Made by a program: the position numbers and the translations under genes
Shown: positions 36,805-48,900 of the stretch, in pieces
Numbering within the stretch: position 1 is the first letter of the stretch
Layout: the number at the start of each line of letters is the position of its first letter
The notes under the pieces: model-generated
Told to the model about the DNA's origin: nothing
The model's input: only the letters and a program-made list of their open reading frames with translations
The model's database searches: none
From: Perilla frutescens
Taxonomy: Eukaryota > Streptophyta > Magnoliopsida > Lamiales > Lamiaceae
Reading direction: 5' to 3'
Assembly: GCA_026008535.1 (NCBI GenBank)
Contig: BRKX01000002.1
Location: 34,916,001-34,980,000 of the forward strand
DNA length: 64,000 nucleotides

Positions 36805-38108
36805 TAGGGATGACAATGGGTAATGGACCCTATGGGTACCCGTAAAAATTACCCACGATGGGTAGGGTAATTACCCACTTAATGGGTACGGGCACGAGCA
36901 CGGGTAATTACCCGCAAATTTTGATGGGTACGAGTGCGGGTACGGGTACCTTAATACCCAACCCGCCTCATACCCATATATATAATTATATATTTAATTA
37001 TTATTATTACTACTACTACTACTACTACTACATTGTATGTATTGAATTGTATTGTTATATGATATTATTTTTTGAAAATTTCATGACATTATTATGTTCG
37101 TAGTTTTTTTTATGAAATGTAGTATTTTCATGAAGGGTCTTTGTATTTTATTTTAATCGAATTATGATTTAGTTTTAATCAATATTTTTAAAATTATAAA
37201 TTATTTAATCATAATTTTGAATTATTTAATACAAATAATAATTTCTAAATAAATATTTAATAAATAATTTATGATAAAAAAATTTGTATGTTTATATATT
37301 TTATTTTTAAAATATGATCCTTGTTAGAACTAAAATGATAATTGAACCCGAATAAAATTTGGACTAATTGAAATATTAATTTGTAACTTATGTTATTTAT
37401 TCTTACACACACACACACACATTGTATACTTGATAAATAAATGCTTATAAAGATTATATCTTACATAAAATAATATTTATTTTTAAAACATATACGATAA
37501 AAAAAAAATCAAATATAATTATGTTTGAATGATTATAGAAAAATGTTATTAAATTTATCAGAAAAAATATTATTAATTTTATGTCACTATGCTTAAAAAG
37601 ATGTTCATCAATACATGTAAATTAAAAAATATTCAATTTATATATTATATATGCACAAACATATTATATAGAAATAATCTATAATAAAAAAAGTGAGAAT
37701 TTATAAACACAATTTAATCTTTTTATCTCTTTTTAAAAATAAATAGTTATTTTACTCAATCATCTATATAAATTACATATCATATTCAATATATTTTTCA
37801 TATATTTAAACTATACATATAATATACATATATATATATATATGTATTTAACTATGATTTTTTTTTATTGTAACTTATAAAAATATTTTAAAATTTATTA
37901 AATAATATAAAACATTTCTCGTGAATCACGTAAAAAATAGTTAAAATACGGGTAATGGGTACGGGTATGGGTAGTTAAGTACCCAAAGGGTACGGAGACG
38001 GACATAAAAGTTGATACCCAACGAGTATGGGGATGGGTATATGTATTTTTTTTTCAAAATGCGGGTATGGGGACGGATACCGTAGTACCCTACCCATTGC
38101 CATCCCTA
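36805..38108. mobile_element. Non-autonomous hAT-type element, 1304 bp
   Basis: The termini are TAGGGATGACAATGGGTA and its inverted partner (minus strand TAGGGATGGCAATGGGTA), flanked by an 8-bp duplication with one mismatch (TTCCTATG / TTTCTATG). Subterminal regions carry many GGGTACGGGTA / TACCCGTACCC words in opposite orientation, typical of this widespread plant family. A (TAC)n tract lies at about 37007-37031. The interior is AT-rich with no transposase. Confidence 0.9.
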
Positions 38109-38509
38109 TTTCTATGAAATAGACAGTAAGACTTCATTTGCCGCATCCAAGTCACCACACACTAACACACACATACACATCTCAGATGAAATAGTTAAGT
38201 AATTGACGATGATAAGCGTCTTATTTTTTCTATGCATAAAAGACTAACGAAAATAGTTAGTTGTGAAATTGAATTTGAGAGACATCACATTTATACTTCA
38301 ATGGCACCCATGTAAATTAACTCAAATATGCACACAAACACGCTCCATTTTTCACGTATATCAACTTACACAAAGCAAATAACTTCCGGTTCATCCAGGC
38401 GACCAGGCCAAATGGCACACAAACACGTTCCATATTTCTAGCGCCGATTAGGGATTTGAGGTGTTGAAATTTTTCAAAGTGCTTAAAAATTCGATCTCCC
38501 GCTTACTCC

Positions 38510-38807
38510 CACTACGAGCGATGAAGAATAAGTAGAATGACGTCTCTACACGTTGCCATTAGTGTCTAATAAAAAAATATTTCAACATAAATTAAAAAAA
38601 TGCGGCTATAGACGACGTCTAATGAGGCACATTGTCTATATATTCTATAGACAACACATGATTTACTTATGCAATAAAAAAAAATAAAAAAAAGGCGGTA
38701 ATAGACAACGCGGACAAGTAGACACATCGTCTATATCAAAATAGACAACGCAACTACCAAAGCATGTTGTCTTTCTTGTGTTATCTATTGTCTTTTTTCT
38801 TGTAGTG
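38510..38807. mobile_element. Small CACTA-like element, 298 bp
   Basis: Left end CACTACGAG and right end CTTGTAGTG (inverted CACTACAAG). Subterminal AGACAAC / GTTGTCT words occur in the interior, as in CACTA elements. The 3-bp flanks are TCC and ACC (two of three match), so the duplication is only weakly supported; the right end is the surer one. Confidence 0.6.
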
Positions 38808-38899
38808 ACCACTCCACCACATTAGGCCATCCCCAAACAACAATTACATTCAATCAATTTGCTTCTTGTTATGTGTGGACCTATGCTAAGAATTTGACT

Positions 38900-39165
38900 T
38901 TTTAAAAATGAAATTAACAACAACAATAATAATAATGCACAACATTTGTATTAATTTTGATATTTCATACAATTTTAAAAATGTAATTTGCAATTACAAC
39001 ATTAATCTTAATAGAATTGGAGAATTGAATCTTATGAATAATGTAGACTATATATGACATTTGGACACCACTTCACAAAACAAAACAACGTACTAGTGTT
39101 GAATATGTATTTTTTAAGTGAAAATATATTTATTTATATATTTTTTGAATAGAAAAAAGTAAAAA

Positions 39166-39219
<54 letters not shown>

Positions 39220-39769
39220 ATTCAAATTTTGAAGAAGTTTGGGTTATTTCATTAACTTCATCTCCACTTCTTCCTAGGGATGACATTGTCCACCAATTAT
39301 CACCATATAAATAGAGAAACATCATTCATTTGAAATCGCATGGATGATTTATTATCTTCAATATACATAAATAAAGATTTCGATCTCTTTTTCCTCACCA
39401 CCAAATTTTCAAGGGTTTTACGTTGTATACTAGAAAAGAGTGTATATATATATATGTATGATTATATTTCACATCGGATGAGAAATATTTATTGATGTGA
39501 GAAATGAGAACATGCTTATCTTAATGTAATTTATGACTTAGTTACACTGTTACGATTTTATTGCATAATTACTTTATCTCACATATGCAATGGAATTATA
39601 GCAATTAAGCAGTAAATTATTTTAACCAATAAAATTATAACAATCAACCAGTAACATATAATAAAATAATTAATGTTCACATTTCTCACACCAACGTTAT
39701 TTCTCACATGGGGCGAGTTATAATGAGTACTAGTCCTTGGATCAAATGAGTACTAGTTGGTGTGAGAAT
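38900..39769. other. AT-rich spacer with (TA)n tract
   Basis: (TA)n at about 39169-39214. No gene or other element recognised. Confidence 0.55.
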
Positions 39770-39952
39770 TAGGTAATATGCTTATTTACTATGATTTTTT
39801 ATTGCTTATCTTATTATATTTTTGTGCTAATTTTTGTATAAAAAATTATTGTTTATATTATTGTATTTTAATACTAATGCTATTTATTGCTAATAAACAC
39901 TAAAATACAATAAGATAAGTAATAAAATTATAGTAAATAAGTATAGTACCTA
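39770..39952. mobile_element. Near-palindromic MITE, 183 bp
   Basis: TAGGTAATATGCTTATTTACTAT at the left matches the reverse complement of ATAGTAAATAAGTATAGTACCTA at the right. Pairing continues inward (TTGCTTATCTTATTATATTTT against AAATACAATAAGATAAGTAA), leaving only a short loop. A transcript would fold into one long hairpin. Confidence 0.8.
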
Positions 39953-40099
39953 GTTTTCAGTATATATATAGGAATGGTTATAATAAATACTAATGCTTAA
40001 TGTGAAAAGTATATGTATATAGTTTTGTTATCATACACAACTTTGCATTCACACATTTGTGGGCATCGCCTACGTGGAAGCCACATCACTAGTTTTTAC

Positions 40100-40330
40100 T
40101 ATTTTTCTCGATTTAGTTTAATTTTATAATTATTAATTTGGGTTTATTCCACTCAATTAATGTTTATAATTATTTTTTAGAATTTAATTTTCATATTTTA
40201 GTTAATAATTGATTTTTAGGGTTAATTGTTCCATAATTAGGGTATATATTTTTTAAAATTCTTAGCAATAAATGTTAATTATGATTAGTTATGTTATAAT
40301 AATTTTTATTTTTATAATAAAAGTTAGTGA
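40100..40330 (+). repeat. Dispersed AT-rich repeat, copy 1
   Basis: GGGTTTATTCCACTCAATTAATG, TAGGGTTAATTGTTCC and neighbouring sequence recur in reverse complement at about 50470-50720 with the same order and spacing. No coding capacity. It is probably a small transposon whose ends I could not define. Confidence 0.6.
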
Positions 40331-41087
40331 AATGTTTGCGACATACACGGTGCTCACCTAAGCTAACAAGACAAAACAAAGAATCTGTTGATTTACCAGG
40401 AGAATTATACGATAGTTCTTTCATTAATTAATTGATAAAATCCAAGTCTTATTGGGATTTAGGATAAGTAAATGGAACTTGTATCACGAAAGTGAAATCA
40501 CTTTTACACCTTTTTAAACAAAAACTACAACTACCGTTTTTGTTTACAATTTCTCTATTTTCCTCACTCGCTTCTCTCTTTCACTCTTTTATCTATCAAT
40601 GGAATATTTCAAACAAGATGTAATGTATTTTTAGAGAAAATATGTGATCTATTAGGTAAGATTAATTTGAAGGAAATTTCCTAGAAATTCATGTCCTATA
40701 TTAATTACCACGATCCTGTCATGTCGTTACTACGTGTTCTCCTAATAGATTCAATTCTTACAGCCTTTGGTGTGCTACAAATTAACTTGTCTTCACTTCA
40801 CTCATCAAAATCAAACCAACATAAACATAATTTAACCTCAACCATATAGTTAACTATGATCATGATTGGAACAAATTATATGTCATTCCTTTTGTGTCAG
40901 TGTTGGAACATTTGAATATGGAAAGATAGAAACAATTCATTCCAAATTTCATTCATACATTGAACATGCATAATCCTAAAATCTTCAACTTGGATGCCTG
41001 AAATCTCTACTTAACTACATGTACAACCTTAACTACTACAAGAACATGCAAGCTGATCAGGCAAATTCTACTGTTTACTAGATAAAT

Positions 41088-41327
41088 CTAACAAGCCATA
41101 GCTACAGATTTCCTCTTGGAATGCTCCATAATAGACGATCCATCAACAAACTGCACTGCAGCTTCATATATGTTCATCAACTTTGCATTTCCAAATTCTG
41201 GCTTTACCTGACATAACTGAGCTTGTTGTGACTGATACTGATACACACATTCTTGTCGAAGCCCGTCCGAGGCAGCTCTAACACCCTTCTTCTCTCTGTG
41301 TTCATCCACAAACATGAAGCACTTCAT
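41088..41327 (-). CDS. Small uncharacterised protein, paralogue B (79 aa)
   Basis: Single exon, starting MKCFMFVDEHREKKGVRAAS. The core QECVYQYQSQQAQLCQ, the block YEAAVQFVDGS and the tail KRKSVAMAC align with the 87-residue protein at 30606-30869. The serine run of the paralogue is missing here, while an extra cysteine follows the core. A TATA box lies about 75 bases upstream. Same strand as its paralogue, about 10 kb away, so an old local duplication is likely. Family and function unknown to me. Confidence 0.75.
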   Translation of the reverse strand: MKCFMFVDEHREKKGVRAASDGLRQECVYQYQSQQAQLCQVKPEFGNAKLMNIYEAAVQFVDGSSIMEHSKRKSVAMAC

Positions 41328-41401
41328 GTCTAATGTGATCAGAAATGCAAAAAGGTTAATTTGTTCTTTTTTTTTTTAAGGAAAGTATGATGCCTGCTCC
41401 T

Positions 41402-41411
41402 TTTTTATATA
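41402..41411 (-). promoter_or_regulatory. TATA box of paralogue B
   Basis: Minus strand TATATAAAAA, about 75 bases before the ATG at 41327. Confidence 0.55.
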
Positions 41412-42393
41412 GAAAAAGTCTCGTTTCAAGTGGAAGAATCGATGAGATTCGAATGCCACTAGCTTTTTAACCAGTGATGATTCTTTTGAGATAACTATTT
41501 TGCAATTCCTTTTATCAGTAGGAAAGCATAAAATCAAGATGCCCTCTAGATTATCCTCAGTGAAAAAGACAGTTTTTTGTGATATATTTCCTTTTGCCAG
41601 CAGTGGAAACTAGAGCTGTCTTAAGAGGCCATGAGCTCATGTGTTGTAAATTCATCTGTTTTATAGTCTTGGCAGAGCAATGCTCTGTATAGTAAGTGAA
41701 TTTGGACGGGAAGTTAGTGGTCGGACTATCTCATTTCGTGTAGTCAAACACGATCAATCCAATGTAGGTGGATTGGATTGATCTTCTTATGTGAAGTCTT
41801 CCTTGAATACCTTGGATAGGCCTATGTCACTTGAGATGCTTACTATGTGAAGATCATTTCTGCCTTGAAAAGAGGTGACCAAAGGCATATCATCTGCAAA
41901 ATAATAGAGAATTTCTCTGTATTTTCTCTCTTTTTTTCTTGATACCTAAAAGTGGAATGGAAAGATCAGATCAGCTGATTCAGCTATGAAAGGGAGTTTT
42001 CTTAAAGCACAAGCACTTTTGCTTGTTATTCAAGACTCTGGGCCAATCTTCTGTTAGTTACATATCGTGTTTTAATTCCATATATATTACATTAACGAGA
42101 TACATATAGTGTGCACTGATGAAATAAAATACGATTCTATAACATTGTATGGAATAAAGGAGTATGCAGGAATCTAGGCATATTATATGGAATATGATTC
42201 TGCTGTCAGGCTTAGCATTGACATCTTTTCCTCATGTCTATCTGAATTCATTCAAGATATTGCTCCAAATCCCAAATTCATTTAGGGTAAGTATACACAA
42301 CAAGCTCAAAGTCTCCAAATTTTCAAGAAAAGGGCAAGAAATATAACTCAGCTAACTGATCAAAAACACTCACAACTAAGTCACGTTTCTTGT
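41412..42393. other. Spacer
   Basis: Distal promoter of paralogue B and 3' flank of the oxidase gene. It is somewhat less AT-rich than other spacers. I see no gene in it. Confidence 0.5.
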
Positions 42394-44037
42394 TCATATT
42401 TCTGCATCCAAAGAGGTAGCAGAAGCTGATCTCGGAGGAATGCCCTGCTGATTCCTGAAAACATTCAAAGGGTCGATTTTCGTCTTAGCTCTTACAAGTC
42501 TATCATAGTTTTTCAAGAAATACTTCTCACCCCAAGTCCTTGCAACCTCAACAGCATCATCAACTGGTGCACTGCTGTTCAGCATGCCCACAAATCCAAG
42601 ATCAAGGTCCATGTAGTTGACATAAGCTGCCCTCGGGCCAGACGAGACGTGAGGTGCCATTGCACTGTAGAATCCCCTGATCCAAGCTATATAATCATGA
42701 CTTTTGCCATTGTCAACTTCATTCCATCCCACCAGATATTGGATTGTGAAAAAGTTGCCTTTTCTGTGAGGGAAAGCAATAGATTCACTGCTAATTTTGT
42801 GCATGGCTCCTCCATAAGGGTCTAAAATAACATACCCTTTTGGCTCTTTCAGAAGAATTTCTACTGCAGATTTTATACCATTAGTGGAAATGAGAGTTCT
42901 CACATAATCTGATTTGCCTTTGAAGTAGTTCTTCCCCTCCAGAAACCTCTCTTTCAAGCTCAAAATCGTGCTCCCATTTTCGAGCCCTGAGAAGTAGAGA
43001 ATGGACTCAATCCAGCTCATTTCCTTGCATTCTGCCTCCAATATTTCCAATTCAGGAAAGGTTTCATTCAAAATTTTGAGTGCTTCTGCTTTGGTTCCTA
43101 AGTAGAAGCCCTTGAATGTAGCTGTGATCCCTGCAGCTTTCGCCTCAGGCAACAAGGCCCCAAGGAAACACGACAGATAAAATCCATCATCCAGCTGCGG
43201 GGCAACATGTTGCCACTTGTTAACTAGATCCAATAAACGACCTTCAGATCTAGCCCTCGACACAATGAAACCAGTCACGCGCTCTGGCACTCTCTGTAGG
43301 CTGATTTTCCACGCGTAGACAACTCCCCAGTTGCCTCCCCCGCCTCCACGGATGGCCCAAAACACATCGTCCCCCATGGCCGCCCTGTCTAGCAAATGCC
43401 CCTCTGCGTCAATCAGAAGGGCATCCACCACATTGTCGGCAGCAAGGCCATATTTTCTTGAAAGTAGGCCAAATCCACCACCTGCAATGTGGCCTCCTAT
43501 CCCCACTGTGGGGCAAGACCCCGCGGAGAACCCGTGCCATGGGCTCGACTCAGCAATGGCAAAGTAAGTCTGGCCTAAAGTTGCACCTCCCTCAACCCAA
43601 GCAAATTCTGATTCCAAGTCCACAGAGACTCGATCAAGGTTCATCATGTCAATCAACACGAACATCGATCCATCACTGGCTATATACGACGAGCCCTCGT
43701 AGCTATGGCCACCGCACCTCACTCTAATCTCCCACGATCCACGCCTGCAACACACAACACTAGCGACCAGCTGCTGCCTGCTCTCTGGCATGATGATGGC
43801 CACCGGCTTAGGGGTCGAGGCGCCTGCAAAACGCAGATTTTGGATGGAGAAATCGAGCAGTCTGAAGTAGGTAGTTGGATCATTTGCAGGAGTAGGGTAG
43901 AGAGAGAAGTTAAACACACTGTGATCAACCAAACAAGACTCGAGAACACCTACATTATCATGGCTGCAGAGTGCATGAACAAGAATCTGCATGCAGATGA
44001 TCAAAGATAGCAGCATATTTGTTGAAAGATTCTTCAT
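42394..44037 (-). CDS. Berberine-bridge-enzyme-like FAD oxidase (547 aa, secreted)
   Basis: FAD-linked oxidase of the BBE-like family; characterised plant members oxidise monolignols, oligosaccharides or alkaloids in the apoplast or vacuole (family knowledge). Intronless, as is common in the family, and of normal length. Residues 1-24 form a signal peptide (MLLSLIICMQILVHALC). The FAD_binding_4 domain spans about 75-215 with VRCGGHSYEG (His111, the covalent flavin histidine) and GSCPTVGIGGHIAGGGFG (Cys175, the second flavin link), so bicovalent flavin is expected. The C-terminal BBE domain has YVNYMDLDLG at 472-481; the usual motif is YxNYRDLDLG, so Arg is replaced by Met while both tyrosines are kept. 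The substrate cannot be told from sequence. Confidence 0.96.
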   Translation of the reverse strand: MKNLSTNMLLSLIICMQILVHALCSHDNVGVLESCLVDHSVFNFSLYPTPANDPTTYFRLLDFSIQNLRFAGASTPKPVAIIMPESRQQLVASVVCCRRGSWEIRVRCGGHSYEGSSYIASDGSMFVLIDMMNLDRVSVDLESEFAWVEGGATLGQTYFAIAESSPWHGFSAGSCPTVGIGGHIAGGGFGLLSRKYGLAADNVVDALLIDAEGHLLDRAAMGDDVFWAIRGGGGGNWGVVYAWKISLQRVPERVTGFIVSRARSEGRLLDLVNKWQHVAPQLDDGFYLSCFLGALLPEAKAAGITATFKGFYLGTKAEALKILNETFPELEILEAECKEMSWIESILYFSGLENGSTILSLKERFLEGKNYFKGKSDYVRTLISTNGIKSAVEILLKEPKGYVILDPYGGAMHKISSESIAFPHRKGNFFTIQYLVGWNEVDNGKSHDYIAWIRGFYSAMAPHVSSGPRAAYVNYMDLDLGFVGMLNSSAPVDDAVEVARTWGEKYFLKNYDRLVRAKTKIDPLNVFRNQQGIPPRSASATSLDAEI

Positions 44038-44627
44038 TTAAACGTCGTTTTCTGTCAATTTATCAAGATGCTTATGCAGAAATGAAGCAACACCGCCATT
44101 TTAAGGGAGAGGTTAGCGAATCAATACGCCGTTTGAAGACAAAAGGATGGAGAGATCAATGCAGCAGCAGATTACTACGCGGCCGGCCTATTTTATTTAT
44201 TTTTTTGATTCAGACATTAACTTAAACAGACAAATAAGGTACAAAATGTGTATTTTTTTTAGGATTGATGAACTAAACAGACAAATGCATGAAACGAGGC
44301 CTGCCTTTATTCTTGATATTTTATGTAGTTCGTTGGTGAATGGTTTCGTAATCATTTGTCAATGAAGAGTTGGCCGCAAAAGTACTCAGCCATTTTTATA
44401 ATTATGCAGAATAGTTGCAGACTTTACTTGAAGAAAGTTATCAAAAAAATAAAGTTAAATTATATGTTTGTGTTGTTTTAAGTCCAAAATCAGCTCTAAA
44501 ATATTAAAATCCCATTTCTAGTTCATGGCATGAAGTAAGAAGTCCTACTTATGTCAAAACAGTTTTGTATTAAGAAATTACATTTCATATGTATATTCAA
44601 CCTTAGCCTGCCAAACCTACTTGATTT

Positions 44628-44817
44628 TGTAAATTAAACAAGAATCATAGAACAACTCATGAATCCAAAAGAGAAGAAAGAGTACATTTCAAAAAGTGCA
44701 AAAAGTGAGAGGCACAAGCCCTAGGCTAACATACTTAAAGAGATACATTAGGACAATAAGTAAAAGATTAAACTACCCTTAATGATAAAACAAAAATACA
44801 TACTTATATTTCCAACA
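44628..44817 (-). repeat. LTR of the Copia element (3' LTR)
   Basis: 190 bases; minus strand starts TGTTGGAAATATAAG and ends TTTAATTTACA. It lacks about 30 bases present in the other LTR. Confidence 0.9.
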
Positions 44818-47800
44818 ACCTCTCTCAAGCTCAAGATGTCGCTACAAGGAGCATCAAGAGTTTGTTCAATAAGAAACGAAAATGCGGAAGCAGAAGAGAC
44901 TTGGTGAATAAATCGACAATCTGTGATGAGGAGGTGACGAAGGAAAGTGTGAGAACGCCAACTCACAAATGATGTCGGGTGAGATGACAATCGATCTTAA
45001 TATGCTTGGTTCGTTTATGGAAAACGGAGTTATGAGCAATCTGACTACCACTCTTATTGTCACAATACATAGGAGTTGGATCATGAATGAGGACTCCCAT
45101 ATCAGCAAGCAACCAACAAAGCTAAACAATCTCAGTGGTGGTGGAAGCCATGGCTCGATACTCGACTTCAGTAGAAGAACGAGAAACGACATGTTGTTTC
45201 TTGCTCTTCCAAGAGATGATAGAATCACCAAGGAATACACAAATCCCAGTGGTAGACTTTCGATCAATAGGGCCACTAGCCCAATCCAATCAGCATCAGA
45301 AAGATGCGCAATACAAGAGAGGAGGTAGATGGAAATAATAAACTATGAAAGATAGTACCTCGAAGATATCACAGAATGCGGAGCCCAATGGATGGTGGTG
45401 GGAGCAGAAACAAACTGACTAACAATGTGAACAACATAAATAATATCTAGACGAGAGATAGTGAGATAAACCAAGCTTCCAACTATAGTGCAGTCGGTCA
45501 TCTAGAGGTATCCCATCAGAGGGAGAATACCGAACATTTGTTTTTATTGGAGTGTCAAGTGTTCGAATATTAGTGAAATGACACACTTGGATTGGGATAG
45601 TAGATAGTCCCTTAGAGACCAACAAACCTCAATACCCAAGAAGTAACGAAGAGGACCCAAATCTTTCATTTCAAAACAAGAGGCCAAATCTAATTTTAAA
45701 AGAGAAATCTCATATGTATCGTTGCAAGTAATAATCATATCATAAACATATAAAGATAGAAGGATGATACTAGAAGGTAATTCCTTAACAAAAAGAGCAC
45801 AATCATTGCTACTCGAACGAAAACCAAGAGAAGTGAGGGCATCTGAGAAAGTGTCATAGAACGGGAAGCTTGTTTGATGCCATACAATGACTTCTTAAGC
45901 TTATGAACATGTCCAACCTTGTGAGATACTTCTGGTGGATGAGTTATGTAGACCTCATCGATAAGGTCTCCATGTAAGAATGCATTCTTAACACCCATCT
46001 AAGTGATAGACCATTGATGAATCAAGACAACTGCAATAAGAGTATGGATCATGGTCATCTTGGCCACCGGAGCAAAAGTCTCTTCATAATCAAAATCATA
46101 TTGTTGGGAGAAATCTTTGGCTACTAACCGTGCTTTGTATCTCTCAATAGATCCAAATGACTTGATCTTGATCTTATAGACCCAACGAGGTTCAATAGCA
46201 TGCTTACCCCATGGAAAAGGTTACCAAATCCTAAGTCTTGGTCTTAGATAGAGTGTCAAGCTTGTTAACCATAGTCTGCTGCAAAAAAGGATCAAGAACA
46301 ACCTCTTTATAGGAGAAAGACTCATAAATCTTATGAATGGAAGAAAGGAAATAAGTAAAGGAAGAAGAGTATGAGAAAAATTAGGGAGATGAGTGAACTT
46401 ACGAACATGATCAGAATGACAAAGATGATGATCATCAATCCTAGAAGAAGGAGAGGTAATCGATGGGGTTAGAAAAAGGAGTTGTATCATTATGATCAGT
46501 ACCTGCAGAATCAGAGTCTATATCGCTACCAAAGGGGTCAGTGGGAATGGAAGTAGATGGAGGCACATTAGGAGAACAAGAAGGGATAGAAAAGAAAAGA
46601 ATACGTTCAAGAAAGAAAACATGACGAGAAACATAGAGTTTGTGACTAACATAATCAAAACAACGATACATTTTTAAACCATGCTTGTAACCAAGAAAAT
46701 CACATACAACGGAATAAGAAGACAACTTACTACGTTCAACATGAGGACGGAGAACATAGCAAACACTACCAAAGATACGTAAGGAAGCATAGTCAGGGAC
46801 ATAACCAAAAAGCCTCTTAAAAGAAGACATACCGAAGGTGATCATAGAAGGGGTTCTGTTTATCAAGTAAACAACAGTAAGGGCATGTTCACCCCCAAAA
46901 TTCACTAGGAATAGAGGTAGATAAAAGAAGAGAACGAGCAATCTCCATGATATGTCGATATTTTCTTTCAGCTATCCCATTTTACTCAGGTGTATTAGTA
47001 CAAGAGGTATGATGTATAGTCCCATCTGTGGCAATGATCTCACAAAAAACTATTGGAAGTATATTCTCCCTCCCCAGATCACATCTAAAACATTTGATAA
47101 CAACATAAAATTAGGTTTTCACAAGAGCACGAAAAGCAGTATAAATCCTCAAGAAATTAGAACGATGCTTCATAGCCAACAATAATGAGTATAATCATTA
47201 ATAAATGAGACAGAGAAGTGGGATCCTCCCTTAGTAGCAATCAGGGAGGTACCCATACATCAGACTGAACCAAATCAAAAGGAGAAGCAGAAACAGAAAC
47301 AGAGACGCTCTTAGAGAAAGGTAAAATAGAGAACTTTGCAAGTTTACAACCACTACAACCAGAAATATCATGACTTGTAACCTTGCCTAAGAAATCAACA
47401 GAGGCTAAATATTTAAAACGAGAAGATGAGACATGTCCAAGGTGAGAATGCCATAAATAAAAATCAGAAGAAGAATGACTTAAACGAAAACTAGACAAGT
47501 CTGCACTACAGACAGCAAGTTCAGGAACCTGAAGATCACCCATGATGTATAGCCCTCCCTGCCTATGGCCTATCCCTTTGCCTCTTGGAGTGAGGATCCT
47601 ACACATGGCAAACAGTAGAAGAGAAAGTGACAACGAATCACAAATTTGACCAACATAGACTAAATTTAACACTAATTTAGGAATGTTATATACATTTGAG
47701 AGAGAAACATGTGAAGAGACAATGGAACCAACACCTGTTAAAGGCATTGGAGTGCCATCAGCAGTCATAACATACATAGAAGTGGAAGAAGCAATGGAAA

Positions 47801-48900
47801 TAAAAGAATCATCAGAAGGGGATATATGATTAGAGACACCCGAGTCCAAAAGCCAATTTGAAAAAGGTATACCCGTGGAGCTTGAAGTGGACAAACCTGC
47901 TGAAACAGACATGGCATGTTGTTGGCTGAGGAACTTTTGGAACTGCTCAAAAAGATCATCATACACAAAACTGACAGAAGAGGTAGTCTGTTCGGTAGGT
48001 GGAATAACAACGGTATTGGACTGCTTGAATTATCGTGTTTGGAACTGAGTCTGGTAATTCTGAGGGAGGGGGACGAGATCCTGAGAAAGAAGACTTGGCT
48101 AACAGAAGGGGGCATTGAGCCTTCCAATGTCCGGGCTGGTGACAGAAGTTACATTCATTTGGTTTAGAACTCAATCTACTCCGGTTCTTGTTGGAATTTT
48201 TGATGAGGATGTGAGTGAGTAGCCAAAACATTCTGATTTGGTGGAGGAAGAATTCCCTTCATTGTTTTAGATTTCTGGCGAGTTTCCTCAGCTAAAAGCT
48301 CATTAACAATAAAGGGCAAAAGGCTAAGATGCGGAATGTTGCCACAAAGTCTTTCAAAATCATCACAAAGAGCCATAAAAAACTGAACTAGACGTTTTTT
48401 TCCCTTGAGCAATATAAGCAAGAAAATCTCTAAGTTCAGTAGATTCAATAAGGGCTAATTGGTCCCAAAGATTGGTCATGGCATAATAGAATTCTTGGAC
48501 ACTCATCTCTTTTTGTGATAGAGACCGAATATCCATCTCCAACTGATACTTCTTAGCAAAATTTGATTTGAGCATACAATCATTCAAAGTGATCCCAAAC
48601 CTCCTTTGCAGTGTCATACTTGGCTAACTGCATTCCAATGGAACTCTAAACAGAGTTGTTGATCCATGTGATGATTTTAGAATTATTCATCTTCCAAACA
48701 TCAACTTGCTCGACATACTTTTCATTATTTACTTCAATCAGCTTAGAGTGAGTCCTAGTCACATATCCTCACATCTTCTTGCTCCTCAAAAAATTCTTCA
48801 TTACATAATTCTAATATGAATAATTCTTCCCATTCAAACGAATACTAATTGACTGCAACGAGTCATCCCTCTTGGTCGCCATCATTTCAATTCCAAGATA
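44818..48900 (-). pseudogene. Copia gag-pol remnant
   Basis: Broken by many stops and frame changes. From right to left: gag UBN2-type block near 48380-48617; CCHC zinc knuckle CNFCHQPGHWKAQC near 48110-48160; protease LLDSGVSNH near 47846 (the usual Ala is Val); pre-integrase block WHSHLGHVSSSRFKYL with CSGCKLAK near 47320-47470; late integrase block INRTPS and FGSVCYVLRPH near 46660-46870; reverse transcriptase VKNAFLHGDL and LKKSLYGIKQA near 45870-45998; then the active-site region 45739-45750, which reads Tyr-Val-Tyr-Asp instead of Tyr-Val-Asp-Asp; then MKDLGPLRYFLGIEV near 45630-45680; and RNase H remnants near 44870-45280. Inactive. Confidence 0.93.

Noticed and set aside
43331..44010. 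Plus-strand frames of 78-101 codons
   Set aside because: Antisense shadows of the oxidase coding region.
45135..45338. Plus-strand frames of 67 and 119 codons near 45 kb
   Set aside because: Antisense of the Copia RNase H region.
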